Positions 41,545 to 49,137 of a DNA stretch of 56,658 nucleotides are shown in pieces. Source of the stretch: Sphingobium sp. Lineage in GTDB: Bacteria; Pseudomonadota; Alphaproteobacteria; Sphingomonadales; Sphingomonadaceae. Position 1 is the first letter of the stretch. Every line of letters begins with the position of its first letter. The notes under the pieces were generated by a model. The model searched no databases, had not been told where the DNA came from, and saw nothing but the letters and a program-made list of their open reading frames with translations. The stretch spans positions 1 to 56,658 of the forward strand of contig JAHFPV010000019.1 in NCBI GenBank assembly GCA_023266575.1. Direction: 5' to 3'. The position numbers and the translations under genes are program-made.

Positions 41545-42773
41545 GCGGCGGCGCAAGAGCGGTCGCGCGCTGCGACGCGCTGGGTGTCGCGCCCTATAGC
41601 GATATGGAGGGCGGCCTCTATCGCGGCTATCTGACCCCGGCCTACACCGCCGCGCAGGATGCACTCTCCGAATGGATGGCGCAGGCAGGCATGACCGTGC
41701 GCCGCGATGCCGCCGCCAACCTGATCGGTCGCTATGAAGGCGACTTGCCCGGCGCCCCCGCTTTGCTGATCGGCAGCCATCTCGACAGCGTGCGCGATGG
41801 CGGGCGCTATGACGGGCCGCTGGGCATCATGCTGGGCGTGGAGGCTGTGGGGGCGCTGAACGGGACGGGTCGTCGCCTGCCTTTCCCGATCGAAATCATT
41901 GCCTTCGGGGACGAGGAAGGATCGCGCTTTCCCGCCGCCATGCTGACCAGCCGCGCGGTTGCCGGGACGCTGGACCCCGCAGCACTCCACATTGCCGACG
42001 CCGATGGCGTGCCGCTGGCGCAGGCGGGCGTCACCCTGTCTGACTATCTGTCCGCCGCCCGTGCGCCCGGCACGACGCTTGCCTATCTCGAAGCGCATAT
42101 CGAACAAGGACCAGTGCTGGAGGCAGAGGGGCTGGCCGTCGGCACCGTCACCGGCATCGCGGCCCAACTGCGCTATCAGGTCGTCGTCAAGGGCATGGCC
42201 GGTCATGCAGGCACCAGTTCGATGCCGCTGCGCCGCGACGCGCTGGCAGGCGCGGCCGAGATGATCCTGGCGATCGAAACGATAGCCCGCGCCGATGCTT
42301 CCGATCTGGTCGCGACGGTCGGACGGATCGAGGCGCTGCCGGGCGCGCCCAATGTCATTGCGGGCGAAGTCCGTTTCACCATCGACATCCGCGCAGGTGA
42401 CGCAGCGCGCCGCGACCGGGCAGCGGAAGCGATACTGGACGCGCTGGCCGCTATCGCCGATCGCCGCAACCTGGACTTCGCGATCCAGCGCGTCCACGAC
42501 CTCCCCGCCAGCCCGTGCGACGCGGCGCTGATGGACCTGATGGACGCCGCCATCGCCGACGCCGGCCATCCCGTCCGTCGCCTCGTATCAGGTGCGGGGC
42601 ATGACGCGATGGTGATGGCCGCGCTCTGCCCCACCGCCATGCTCTTCATCCGTTGCAGGCAGGGCATCAGCCATAATCCCGCCGAACATGTCGACCCCGC
42701 CGATGCCGATGTGGCATTGCAGGTCATGCTTGGCTTTATCGACCGATTGGGAGCAACCTTTGACCCCGCTTGA
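41538..42773 (+). CDS. allC: Allantoate amidohydrolase
   Basis: 411-residue M20-family metallohydrolase. Metal ligands are visible: His81 in GSHLDSV, Asp92 in GGRYDG, the catalytic/bridging Glu pair in GDEEGSRF (about 126-127) and the late HNPAE motif. The lid domain has HIEQGPVLEAEG and GMAGHAGTSSMPLRRD, typical of allantoate and ureidoglycolate amidohydrolases and N-carbamoylases. Between an oxamate hydrolase and the ureidoglycine aminotransferase, allantoate is the logical substrate, giving ureidoglycine, CO2 and NH3. Confidence 0.9.
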   Translation: MVSGGARAVARCDALGVAPYSDMEGGLYRGYLTPAYTAAQDALSEWMAQAGMTVRRDAAANLIGRYEGDLPGAPALLIGSHLDSVRDGGRYDGPLGIMLGVEAVGALNGTGRRLPFPIEIIAFGDEEGSRFPAAMLTSRAVAGTLDPAALHIADADGVPLAQAGVTLSDYLSAARAPGTTLAYLEAHIEQGPVLEAEGLAVGTVTGIAAQLRYQVVVKGMAGHAGTSSMPLRRDALAGAAEMILAIETIARADASDLVATVGRIEALPGAPNVIAGEVRFTIDIRAGDAARRDRAAEAILDALAAIADRRNLDFAIQRVHDLPASPCDAALMDLMDAAIADAGHPVRRLVSGAGHDAMVMAALCPTAMLFIRCRQGISHNPAEHVDPADADVALQVMLGFIDRLGATFDPA

Positions 42774-43998
42774 CCCCCTGCTTTTTGGCGAAATCGACCC
42801 GCCACAGCGTTTGTTGATGGGACCGGGACCGGTCAACGCCCATCCCCGCGTGCTGCGCGCCATGTCGGCGGATCTGCTGGGGCAGTTCGACCCCGAAATG
42901 ACCGGCTATATGAACCAGGTCATGGCGCTCTATCGCCCGATTTTCGGCACGCAAAACCAGCAAACGATGCTGATCGACGGGACCGCGCGCGCCGGGATAG
43001 AGGCGGCTTTGGTCTCGCTGGTCGCGCCGGGCGACACGGTGCTGGTGATCAATTTCGGGCGTTTCGGGCTGCTGCTGGGCGAAATCCTCACCCGTATCGG
43101 CGCGGTGATCGAAACCGTTGACGCGCCCTGGGGCGAAGTGGTGCCGATGGATGCGATTGCCGCTGCCATCATACGCACTGGTCCCAAAATCGTCGCTTGC
43201 GTCCATGGCGATACGTCCACGACCATGGCCCAGCCGCTCGACGGCCTAGGCGATCTGTGCCGCGCGGCAGGCGCGCTCAGCTATGTCGATGCGACCGCGA
43301 CCATCGGCGGCATGGAAATCGCTGTCGATCGCTGGGGCATCGACGTCGTCACCGGTGGTCTGCAAAAATGCCTGGGCGGCCCCTCCGGCTCCGCGCCGAT
43401 CACCATCTCCGATAGGGCCGCCGACCACATCTTCGCCCGCCGCCATACCGAAGCGGGCATCCGCAGCGCCGACAGTATCGACGGCGCGGGGCCGCGGATC
43501 GGCTCCAACTATTTCGACCTCGCCATGATCATGGACTATTGGTCGGACAAACGTTTGAACCACCACACCGAAGCGACCTCCATGCTCTACGCCGCGCGGG
43601 AATGTGCGCGGGTGATGCTGGGGGAGGGGCTGGAGGCGCGCTATGCCCGCCACGCCGCCGCTGGCCGGGCGATGAGCGCGGGGCTGCGCGCCATGGGTCT
43701 CACCCTCTTTGGCGACGACGCCCATCGCATGACCAATGTGACCGGCGTGTTCATCCCCGACGGCGTCGATAATGACCGCGTCCGCGCCGCCATGCGCGAT
43801 CATTTCGAGATTGAGATCGGCACCGCTTTCGGGCCGTTGCAGGGCCGCATTTGGCGCATCGGCGCGATGGGCTATAATGCTATGAAGCATAAGGTCTTGA
43901 TAACGCTTGGCGCTCTGGAAGCCTGCCTGCTGCGCGAAGGCTTCGCCCTGCCGCCCGGCGCGGCGATCCCGGCGGCGCTGAAGGCGTGGGACGCATGA
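42760..43998 (+). CDS. pucG: (S)-Ureidoglycine-glyoxylate aminotransferase
   Basis: 412 residues from a TTG start at 42760 with GGGAG six bases upstream; the open frame runs further into allC without protein-like sequence. Class V aminotransferase: MGPGPVNAHPRVL N-terminal signature, IDGTARAGIEAAL cofactor loop, VDATATIGGMEIAVDRWGIDVV and the PLP lysine K203 in GGLQKCLGG. PucG/HpxJ transfers the amino group of ureidoglycine to glyoxylate, giving glycine and oxalurate. The presence of the HpxWXYZ enzymes supports this route over ureidoglycolate. Confidence 0.9.
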   Translation: MTPLDPLLFGEIDPPQRLLMGPGPVNAHPRVLRAMSADLLGQFDPEMTGYMNQVMALYRPIFGTQNQQTMLIDGTARAGIEAALVSLVAPGDTVLVINFGRFGLLLGEILTRIGAVIETVDAPWGEVVPMDAIAAAIIRTGPKIVACVHGDTSTTMAQPLDGLGDLCRAAGALSYVDATATIGGMEIAVDRWGIDVVTGGLQKCLGGPSGSAPITISDRAADHIFARRHTEAGIRSADSIDGAGPRIGSNYFDLAMIMDYWSDKRLNHHTEATSMLYAARECARVMLGEGLEARYARHAAAGRAMSAGLRAMGLTLFGDDAHRMTNVTGVFIPDGVDNDRVRAAMRDHFEIEIGTAFGPLQGRIWRIGAMGYNAMKHKVLITLGALEACLLREGFALPPGAAIPAALKAWDA

Positions 43999-44011
43999 CG
44001 CTACCACCCAC

Positions 44012-44111
44012 CCCCGTTCGCCCTGAGCTTGTCGAAGGGCACCACCGAGCGAAGCGAGGTGCCTTCGCTACGCTCAGGCGAGGGCTTCGACTTCGCTCAG
44101 GCCGAACGGGG
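44012..44111. repeat. Inverted intergenic repeat
   Basis: The outer arms (44012-44036 and 44085-44111) are imperfect reverse complements built around CCCCGTTCG, CCTGAGC and TCGAAG. Elements with CTTCGACTTCGCTCAG cores are scattered in sphingomonad genomes in my recollection. It fills the only sizeable gap in the first half of the purine operon; its right arm ends 14 bases before the allantoinase start and may supply GGGAAGGG as part of the ribosome site. Confidence 0.6.
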
Positions 44112-44125
44112 AAGGGTGGGCCTGC

Positions 44126-45001
44126 ATGACGCTCCCCCGCGACCTCATCGGCTATGGCCAACATCCACCCGATCCGCGCTGGCCCGGCGGCGCGCGTATC
44201 GCTGTGCAATTCGTCGTCAATTATGAGGAAGGCGCGGAAAATAGCGTCCTCAACGGCGACGAGGGGTCCGAAGCCTTCCTCTCCGAAATGGTCGGTGCCG
44301 CCAGCCACCCGGCGCGCGCCATGGCGATGGAAAGCCTCTATGAATATGGCAGTCGCGCCGGTTTCTGGCGCCTGCATCGCCTGTTCACCGAACGCAACCT
44401 GCCCGTCACTATATTCGGCGTCGCCAATGCCATGGCGATGAACCCCGCCGCGGTGGAGGCGATGCTGGCGGCGGACTGGGAAATTGCCAGCCACGGCCTG
44501 AAATGGATCGACTATCAATATGTCCCTGAAGAGGTGGAACGCGCCCATATCGCGCAGGCCATCGCGCTGCATGAAAAGCTGACCGGCACCCGCCCGCTAG
44601 GCTGGTATCAGGGCCGCACATCGCCCAACACCGCCCGGTTGGTGCGCGAAGAAGGTGGCTTCATTTATGATGCTGACAGCTATGCAGACGACCTGCCCTA
44701 TTATGCAGAGGGGCAGCTGATCGTCCCCTACACACTCGACGCCAATGATATGAAGATCGTCGCGCTCAACGGCTTTACCGAAGGCGAGCAATTCTTCCGC
44801 TATCTGCGTGACACGTTCGATCAGCTCCGCGCGGAGGGTGGCCGGATGATGTCGGTCGGCCTGCATGGCCGCATCGCCGGGCGACCAGCCCGCGCCGCCG
44901 CGCTCGCCCGTTTCCTCGACCATGTCATCGCTTGTCGAGACGCCTGGGTCGCCCGCCGCATCGACATTGCCCGCCACTGGATGGAGGTCCACCCCGCATG
45001 A
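44126..45001 (+). CDS. puuE: PuuE-type allantoinase (polysaccharide deacetylase fold)
   Basis: 291 residues. The N-terminus YGQHPPDPRWPGGARIAVQFVVNYEEGAENSVLNGD is nearly diagnostic for PuuE, a metal-independent allantoinase of the carbohydrate esterase 4 fold. Further blocks: YEYGSRAGFWRLHRLF, VANAMAMNPAAVEAM, EIASHGLKWIDY, YQGRTSPNT and a late GLHGRIAGRPARAAAL. It opens the hydantoin ring of allantoin to allantoate. The operon uses this fold rather than the metal-dependent AllB type. The stop overlaps hpxZ by ATGA. Confidence 0.95.
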   Translation: MTLPRDLIGYGQHPPDPRWPGGARIAVQFVVNYEEGAENSVLNGDEGSEAFLSEMVGAASHPARAMAMESLYEYGSRAGFWRLHRLFTERNLPVTIFGVANAMAMNPAAVEAMLAADWEIASHGLKWIDYQYVPEEVERAHIAQAIALHEKLTGTRPLGWYQGRTSPNTARLVREEGGFIYDADSYADDLPYYAEGQLIVPYTLDANDMKIVALNGFTEGEQFFRYLRDTFDQLRAEGGRMMSVGLHGRIAGRPARAAALARFLDHVIACRDAWVARRIDIARHWMEVHPA

Positions 45002-45378
45002 CCATCGACGATCCGATCCTGCTTGCCGAAATCACCGCCGCCTTCATGGAATATGAGCGCGCGCTGATGGCGGACGATGTGCCTGCAATGGACGCGCTGT
45101 TCCACGATGCGCCCACCACCAACCGCTATGGCGTCGGCGAAGTGTTGTACGGAATCGAGGAAATCCGCGAATTTCGCAAAGGCCGCGGCGGCTCACCGCA
45201 GCGCAAGCTGGGGAACGTCGCGATCACCGTCTATGGCGACAGCTTCGCCACCGCCGATGCTGAATTTTTTCGCGAGAATAGCGACCGGCGCGGCCGCCAG
45301 ACCCAGAGCTGGGTCAAGTTCGCGGATGGCTGGAAAGTCGTCTCGGCCCATGTCAGTCTGGAGGGCAACACGCATTGA
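44998..45378 (+). CDS. hpxZ: HpxZ/AtzH-like SnoaL-fold protein
   Basis: 126 residues of the DUF3225 (AtzH-like) group of the SnoaL/NTF2 superfamily: ITAAFMEYERALMADDVPAMDALF, RYGVGEVLYGIEEIREFRKGR, GDSFATADAEFFR and TQSWVKFADGWKVVSAHVSL. Klebsiella hpxZ lies with hpxW, X and Y in oxalurate use. AtzH, the closest studied relative, has an amidase activity in the cyanuric acid pathway. The activity here is inferred from family and operon. Overlaps both neighbours. Confidence 0.85.
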   Translation: MTIDDPILLAEITAAFMEYERALMADDVPAMDALFHDAPTTNRYGVGEVLYGIEEIREFRKGRGGSPQRKLGNVAITVYGDSFATADAEFFRENSDRRGRQTQSWVKFADGWKVVSAHVSLEGNTH

Positions 45379-45815
45379 CTGCGCTGTTCGAACATAGTCC
45401 CTGGGTCGAGGCGCGTGCCGACGCACGGCCATCGTCGGGCGACCGCCATGCCGACCTGATGGCCGTCGTCCATGACGCGACGCCGGAGGAGCAATTGGCG
45501 CTGATCCGCGCGCATCCCGAACTGGCGGGCAAGGCGGCGATCGACAGGACGCTGACCGATGCCTCCGCCGCCGAACAGGCGTCCGCCGGTCTGGATCGTC
45601 TGACCCCACAGGAATATGAACGCTTCCACGCGCTCAACGCGGCCTATCGGGAGCGCTTCGATTTCCCCTTCATCATCTGCGTGCGGCTGACCGACAAGGC
45701 GGGTATATTGGCCGCCATGGAACAGCGGCTGAGCCATGGGCGCGAGGAAGAGATCGCAACCGCGCTTGCCCAGATTGGCGAGATCGTCCGGTTGCGGCTG
45801 GAGGATATGGCATGA
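45375..45815 (+). CDS. uraD: OHCU decarboxylase
   Basis: 146 residues from a TTG at 45375 overlapping the hpxZ stop; GGAGGG lies about nine bases upstream. It opens directly at FEHSPWVEARADARP, where typical OHCU decarboxylases have about 20 more residues (a first helix), so this form is short at the N-terminus. The catalytic His in IRAHPELAGKAA, the GLDRLTPQEYERFHALNAAYRERFDFPFI core and the RLSHGREEE region are present. It converts 2-oxo-4-hydroxy-4-carboxy-5-ureidoimidazoline to (S)-allantoin. Confidence 0.9.
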   Translation: MTALFEHSPWVEARADARPSSGDRHADLMAVVHDATPEEQLALIRAHPELAGKAAIDRTLTDASAAEQASAGLDRLTPQEYERFHALNAAYRERFDFPFIICVRLTDKAGILAAMEQRLSHGREEEIATALAQIGEIVRLRLEDMA

Positions 45816-45830
45816 GCGCCGTTCGCATTC

Positions 45831-45954
45831 CTTCCCCGCACGGGGAGGTGGCGCCGCGAAGCGGTGACGGAGGGGGTTATCCTCCTGGCGTAGCGTGTGG
45901 GGCGATCCCCCTCCACCACCCTGCGGGCGGTCCCCCTCCCCGTATCGGGGAGGA
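45831..45954. repeat. Intergenic repeat carrying two small hairpins
   Basis: Fills the 145-base gap between uraD and the flavoprotein. It starts with TCCCCG-CA-CGGGGA (45833-45846) and ends with CCTCCCCG-TAT-CGGGGAGG (45935-45953). The outer ends are mutually inverted, and the middle has GGAGGGGG and CCCCCTCC blocks, the form of a common alphaproteobacterial intergenic repeat. Its last stem contains the ribosome site of the next gene. Confidence 0.65.
45935..45953 (+). promoter_or_regulatory. Ribosome site sequestered in a repeat hairpin
   Basis: The GGGGAGG at 45947-45953 is the only good Shine-Dalgarno for the flavoprotein (ATG 45961, seven bases away) and forms the 3' arm of an 8-bp stem with CCTCCCCG (45935-45942) and a 3-base loop. 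Folded RNA would hide the site. Confidence 0.5.
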
Positions 45955-45960
45955 ATGGAT

Positions 45961-47379
45961 ATGAGCCTCCCCGCGCTGGAATCCGAACTGGCCCGGCAAC
46001 TCGTCCTGATCGGCCATGGCGGCACCGATTGGACCCGTCCGCGCGCGCATCCAGACGGCCATGTCCATGACGTCGTCATCGTCGGCGGCGGGCAGAGCGG
46101 CCTGGCCGCCGCCTTCGGCCTGTTGCGCGAGCGGGTGTCCAACCTCCTGATCATTGACGAGAACCCCGCCGGGCTGGAAGGGCCGTGGGACACCTATGCG
46201 CGGATGATCACGCTGCGCACGCCGAAGGACCTCAACCCCATCGATTTCGGCATCCCGGCGCTCACCTACCGCTCCTGGTGGGAAGCGCAGCATGGCGCGG
46301 CAGGCTGGGAGGCGGTCGGCAAGATCGCGCGCGGTGACTGGATGGCCTATCTGCGCTGGTATCGCCGCGTTTTGAACCTGCCGGTGCGGAACAACACGAA
46401 ACTGACCCTTGTCGAGCCGCTGGGCGACGGCCTGCACTGCCTGCATCTCGACGGCCAGCCGCCGCTGCTGGCGCGCAAGGTGGTGCTGGCGACCGGCATA
46501 CAGGGCGGCGGCGAATGGCACACGCCCGCCATGATCCGCGACGCCCTGCCTCGCAACCGCTACGCCCATACCAGCGAGCCGATCGACTTTGCCGCGCTTA
46601 TGGGCAAGCGGATCGGCATATTGGGCGGCGGGGCGTCGGCCTTCGACAATGCCAATGCGGCGCTCAGCCTGGGCGTCGCAGCGGCGCATGTGTTCATTCG
46701 CCGCCCGGTATTGCCGCGCATCAACCCGATACGTTTCATGGAACAGGTCGGCTTTACCGGTCGCTATCCCGCGCTGTCGGACGCGGACAAATATGCGGTG
46801 ATGGCGGGCTTCCTGGGCCATAACCAGCCGCCCACCAACGACACATTCGATCGCGCTGCCGCCTGGCCGGGTTTTGACCTTCATCTGGGCGCGCCATGGC
46901 TATCGGTCGAACTGGTCGACGATCAGGTTCGCGTGACCACGCCGCAGGGGACGCATGATTTCGATTTCGTGATCCTGTCCACCGGCCTTGTCAGCGATCC
47001 CGGCCTGCGCGGGGAACTGGGCGCGGTCGCACAGCATATCGCCCGCTGGGCCGATCGCTTCACCCCGCCGTCCGGCAGCGCCAACGCGCTGATCGACGCG
47101 CATCCTTATCTCGGCGATGGCTTTGAGTTACTGCCGCGTACCGACGCTGGCGCGGCGGCGCTGCACGGCCTGTTCGCCTTCAACTATTCCGCGCTCATCA
47201 GCCTGGGACTCTCCGCCTCGGCCCTGTCCGGCCTGCAAACCGCGCTGCCCCGGCTGCTGCGCGGCGTCACTGACCAGCTTTTCCTCGATGATCGCGCCGC
47301 ACTGGTCGCGGACCTGCTGGCTTATGACGAGGCGGAATTTGTCGGGCAATGGCCAAAGCAAGAAGAGGAGGCCGCATGA
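45961..47379 (+). CDS. FMO-like flavoprotein, candidate urate-oxidising enzyme
   Basis: 472 residues. FAD-binding VVIVGGGQSGLAAAFGL at about 38-54, a second dinucleotide fold RIGILGGGASAFDNAN at 217-232 (NADPH site in FMO and BVMO enzymes), and two ATG-type motifs (VVLATGIQGGG, ILSTGLVSDPG). This is the two-Rossmann plan of flavin-dependent monooxygenases, unlike HpxO (PHBH type), cofactor-free uricase or PuuD. It lies exactly between the OHCU decarboxylase and 5-hydroxyisourate hydrolase genes, and no other urate oxidase is seen in the operon. A urate 5-monooxygenase role is therefore a good inference, not proven. It is coupled to uraH by ATGA. Confidence 0.72.
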   Translation: MSLPALESELARQLVLIGHGGTDWTRPRAHPDGHVHDVVIVGGGQSGLAAAFGLLRERVSNLLIIDENPAGLEGPWDTYARMITLRTPKDLNPIDFGIPALTYRSWWEAQHGAAGWEAVGKIARGDWMAYLRWYRRVLNLPVRNNTKLTLVEPLGDGLHCLHLDGQPPLLARKVVLATGIQGGGEWHTPAMIRDALPRNRYAHTSEPIDFAALMGKRIGILGGGASAFDNANAALSLGVAAAHVFIRRPVLPRINPIRFMEQVGFTGRYPALSDADKYAVMAGFLGHNQPPTNDTFDRAAAWPGFDLHLGAPWLSVELVDDQVRVTTPQGTHDFDFVILSTGLVSDPGLRGELGAVAQHIARWADRFTPPSGSANALIDAHPYLGDGFELLPRTDAGAAALHGLFAFNYSALISLGLSASALSGLQTALPRLLRGVTDQLFLDDRAALVADLLAYDEAEFVGQWPKQEEEAA

Positions 47380-47708
47380 TGGCCAGCCTGTCCACCCATG
47401 TCCTCGACACCAGCCATGGCTGCCCCGCCGCTGGGGTCTCGCTGCGTTTGATGGATGGCGACGGGACCGTCCTGTTCGCTGGCGTCACCGACGCGGACGG
47501 TCGATGCCCCGGCCTGCCTGCGCTCACGCCGGGCTGCTACCGGCTGGCATTTGCGGTCGCCCCCTATTTCGCCCGGCGGGGCGTCGATCTGCCCGATCCG
47601 CCCTTTCTCGACAGCATCACCCTCGACTTCGGCATTGCCGATGCGGGCCATTATCACGTCCCCCTGCTCGTATCGCCCTATGGCTATTCGACCTATCGGG
47701 GCAGCTGA
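47376..47708 (+). CDS. uraH: 5-Hydroxyisourate hydrolase
   Basis: 110-residue transthyretin-like protein with all markers: LSTHVLDTSHGCPAAGVSL at the start, a conserved Arg region (ADGRCPGLP), HYHVPLLVSPYGYSTYRGS with the C-terminal YRGS signature. It hydrolyses 5-hydroxyisourate to OHCU. No signal peptide, so it is cytosolic. The start is the ATGATG that overlaps the flavoprotein stop, which implies coupled translation with the proposed urate oxidase. Confidence 0.96.
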   Translation: MMASLSTHVLDTSHGCPAAGVSLRLMDGDGTVLFAGVTDADGRCPGLPALTPGCYRLAFAVAPYFARRGVDLPDPPFLDSITLDFGIADAGHYHVPLLVSPYGYSTYRGS

Positions 47709-47709
47709 G

Positions 47710-49137
47710 ATGAGCGTGCATTTCCTGCTGGACGGCGAACTGGTCGAGATCGCCGACGTTGATCCCACCGCAACCCTGCTTGACCATCTGCGCTACACCA
47801 TGCGCCGCACCGGCACCAAGGAAGGCTGCGCCGAGGGCGATTGCGGCGCCTGCACCGTGCTGGTCGGCGATCTCGACCGAGACGCGATTGTCTGGCGCGC
47901 GGTCAACGCTTGTATCCTGTTCCTGCCGATGCTGGATGGCCGCGCATTGCTGACCGTCGAAAGCCTGGCCCCTGACGGCGCGCTCAACCCGCTTCAGGCC
48001 TGCATGGCCGCCAATGGCAGTTCGCAATGCGGCTTCTGCACGCCCGGCTTCGTCATGTCGCTCTATGGCCGCTGCGTCCGGGCCAGCGGCCATGACCTGC
48101 CGGTCGCCGATGTGCTGGCGGGCAATCTGTGCCGTTGCACCGGCTATGGCCCGATCTTGGCGGCAGGCGATGCGATCGGCTCTTTGGAGCGTGACGACAT
48201 AGCGACTGTTGCGGCGCTCAAGGCTCTGCGCGACAGGCCCGCTGCGTCCGGCCAGTATGGCGAGCGCCGCTGGTTCGCGCCGCGCAGTGGTGCCGCGCTG
48301 GCCGACCTGCTCGCCGACCATCCCGACGCACGCATGGTCGCGGGTGCCACCGATGTCGGCCTGTGGGTGACGAAAGGGCTGCGCAGTATCGACACACTGA
48401 TCTTTCTGGGCGATATCGCCGAATTGCAGACGATAGAGGAAAGCCCCGCTGGCGTCCGGCTGGGCGCTGGCGTGCGCTATGCCGACGCCCATGCTGCCTT
48501 TGCCCGCCTTCATCCCGATCTGGGCGAACTGACCCGCCGGATCGGCGGGTTGCAGGTCCGCAATGCCGGGACTGTCGGTGGCAATATCGCCAATGGATCG
48601 CCGATCGGCGATGGCCCGCCTGCCTTCATCGCTCTGGGCGCGGAACTCACCCTGCGCAGCCGCGACGGGCAGCGGACGATGCCCCTGGAGGACTATTTCC
48701 TCGACTATGGCAAGCAGGACCGCCGCCCCTGGGAATTTGTCGAAAGCCTGTGGATTCCGCGCCCCGGTCCCGATGCTATCATCCATATCGCCAAATTGTC
48801 CCGCCGCTTCGACAGTGACATTTCAGCGGTGTGCGGAGCGTTCAACCTGACCGTGCGGGATGGGACCATCACCGCCGCGCGCATCGCCTTTGGCGGCATG
48901 GCGGCCACGCCGCGCCGCGCGCCGCTGTGCGAAGCCGGAGTGATCGGCCAGCCTTTCACGCTGGCGACGATGGAGCAGGCCGCCGACGCCCTGCGCGCTG
49001 ACTATGCCCCGCTCTCCGACGTGCGTGGGTCCGCCGCCTACCGGATCGACGCCGCCGCCAATCTGCTGCTGCGCTTGTGGCACCGGGAACAGGGGCAGGC
49101 GGTGTCGGTCCTCAGTCTGGACGCCGTCCATGGCTGA
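47710..49137 (+). CDS. xdhA: Xanthine dehydrogenase small subunit
   Basis: 475 residues, ATG at 47710 one base after the uraH stop. Two [2Fe-2S] domains: C40, C45, C48 and C68 bind the plant-ferredoxin-type cluster, and C107, C110 (QCGFCTPG) with C141, C143 (CRCTGY) bind the second. The FAD domain follows, with VAGATDVGLWVTK, GGLQVRNAGTVGGNIANGSPIGD and the closing CO-dehydrogenase flavoprotein C-terminal region. It passes electrons from the molybdenum subunit to NAD. It overlaps xdhB by eight bases. Confidence 0.97.
   Translation: MSVHFLLDGELVEIADVDPTATLLDHLRYTMRRTGTKEGCAEGDCGACTVLVGDLDRDAIVWRAVNACILFLPMLDGRALLTVESLAPDGALNPLQACMAANGSSQCGFCTPGFVMSLYGRCVRASGHDLPVADVLAGNLCRCTGYGPILAAGDAIGSLERDDIATVAALKALRDRPAASGQYGERRWFAPRSGAALADLLADHPDARMVAGATDVGLWVTKGLRSIDTLIFLGDIAELQTIEESPAGVRLGAGVRYADAHAAFARLHPDLGELTRRIGGLQVRNAGTVGGNIANGSPIGDGPPAFIALGAELTLRSRDGQRTMPLEDYFLDYGKQDRRPWEFVESLWIPRPGPDAIIHIAKLSRRFDSDISAVCGAFNLTVRDGTITAARIAFGGMAATPRRAPLCEAGVIGQPFTLATMEQAADALRADYAPLSDVRGSAAYRIDAAANLLLRLWHREQGQAVSVLSLDAVHG

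Noticed and set aside
39907-41664. 585-residue open frame antisense to hpxW
   Set aside because: It is a shadow of a clear GGT-family gene, with no ribosome site or recognisable motif, and starts inside allC.
43999-45960. CRISPR array or tRNA in the repeat-rich gaps
   Set aside because: The gaps hold only inverted intergenic repeats without regular direct repeats and spacers, and no cloverleaf-like sequence was found.
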